Origin: Pseudomonas sp. p1(2021b)
GTDB taxonomy: Bacteria; Pseudomonadota; Gammaproteobacteria; Pseudomonadales; Pseudomonadaceae
Reading direction: 5' to 3'
Length of the DNA: 64,000 bases
Assembly: GCF_020151015.1 (NCBI RefSeq)
Contig: NZ_CP083747.1
Coordinates: 62,001 to 126,000, forward strand
Shown here: piece after piece, positions 63,736 through 64,000 of the stretch
How positions within the stretch are numbered: the first letter of the stretch is position 1
Layout: the number at the start of each line of letters is the position of its first letter
Position numbers and translations under genes: made by a program
The notes under the pieces: generated by a model
The model's input: only the letters and a program-made list of their open reading frames with translations
Told to the model about the DNA's origin: nothing
Databases searched by the model: none

Positions 63736-64000
63736 CTATTTAGCCTGGCCGGTAGTGCAGTTGAGTTCTGGGCCATAGAACAAGCGCGAAATGAAACTTT
63801 GCACGGATTTATCAGCCGCAATGCTCCAAATCAACAAGTCAATACGCGAATCTGTACTAAGGTAGTTCGTACCTGCCCAACGAACTGCATCAAAAACAAC
63901 TCGGACCGGTAAAGCGCCACGCTCGACGCGTTCACACGGTTCCTCCGGGGATACCGTGTACAAAATCCAGCCAAATAGAAGAACAGCAAAAAAACTGCTG
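63736..64000 (-). CDS. Small membrane protein upstream of the pilus ATPase (partial)
   Basis: The frame is open to the right edge, so the true start lies outside. The visible part begins with a membrane helix (SSFFAVLLFGWILYTV) followed by about 70 periplasmic residues (ERGALPVRVVFDAVRWAGTNYLS...SFISRLFYGPELNCTTGQAK). Nine bases before the ATPase gene on the same strand; the layout matches small pilus-platform proteins such as PilP/PilO types, but the family is not recognised. Confidence 0.55.
   Translation of the reverse strand, partial: SSFFAVLLFGWILYTVSPEEPCERVERGALPVRVVFDAVRWAGTNYLSTDSRIDLLIWSIAADKSVQSFISRLFYGPELNCTTGQAK

Overview
The window looks like Pseudomonas DNA and most of it like part of a large conjugative plasmid. 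Grounds: GC-rich codon use with strong GC3 in the first 8.6 kb, AGGAG-type ribosome sites, Pseudomonas-type bufferin, ECF/NrsF and mer genes, an interrupted plasmid replication gene (Rep_3 type) near 9.5 kb, and an F-type conjugation apparatus filling the right half. The mix of F-type tra genes, a DnaG-like primase, plasmid-borne ligA and rdgC, and pilus ATPase genes is reminiscent of large Pseudomonas megaplasmids of the IncP-2 kind; that placement is inference, as no complete replication or partition locus is visible.

Region 1-8.6 kb is a high-GC, chromosome-like metal-homeostasis segment. A bufferin operon (bufA-bufB-bufC-bufD, minus strand) makes and modifies a small cysteine-rich copper-binding peptide. 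It faces a gene for an NrsF-type anti-sigma factor. After an HD-GYP gene (frame broken) and an HBM-type chemoreceptor comes a second, nearly identical bufA, divergent from an ECF sigma factor gene and its own nrsF. Both bufA genes, the sigF-like gene and the first nrsF carry the same promoter pattern, GTAAC(C/T)-N16-CGAA, known for SigF/ECF16 systems. The segment ends inside a truncated metallo-hydrolase gene near 8602.

Region 9.6-19.7 kb is a complete Tn3-family mercury transposon with 38-bp ends: tnpR, an RHH/PIN toxin-antitoxin pair, tnpA, then a mer operon (merT-P-C-A-orf138-D-E-DUF3330) divergent from merR. A small secreted protein gene next to merR has a second MerR-type operator with the same geometry as the merT promoter. 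The transposon cuts a replication gene on its left and a different gene on its right, without a target duplication, so DNA has been rearranged around it.

Region 19.7-31.3 kb is plasmid accessory DNA: many small orphan genes with good ribosome sites and strong terminators, a tyrosine-recombinase relative with altered catalytic residues, a PD-(D/E)XK-like protein and small membrane proteins.

Region 31.3-46.1 kb mixes a SprT-like protein lacking its catalytic glutamate, a first transfer block (dsbC-like, traW, traU, trbC), a DNA-handling group (rdgC, ligA, CHC2/TOPRIM primase, single-strand-annealing-like protein), and a minus-strand operon encoding the TraD-type coupling protein, an ATPase-dead paralogue of it, and an acidic protein of unknown function.

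Region 46.3-61.4 kb is the main F-type secretion operon: ompA-like, traL, traE, traK, traB, traV, pilin-like gene, traC, trbI-like, an S26 peptidase with Cys in place of Ser, traF, traH, traG. From 61.5 kb to the right edge, minus-strand genes for a DsbA-like oxidoreductase, a PilB/GspE-type ATPase and a partial membrane protein suggest a second, type IV-like pilus locus continuing beyond the window.
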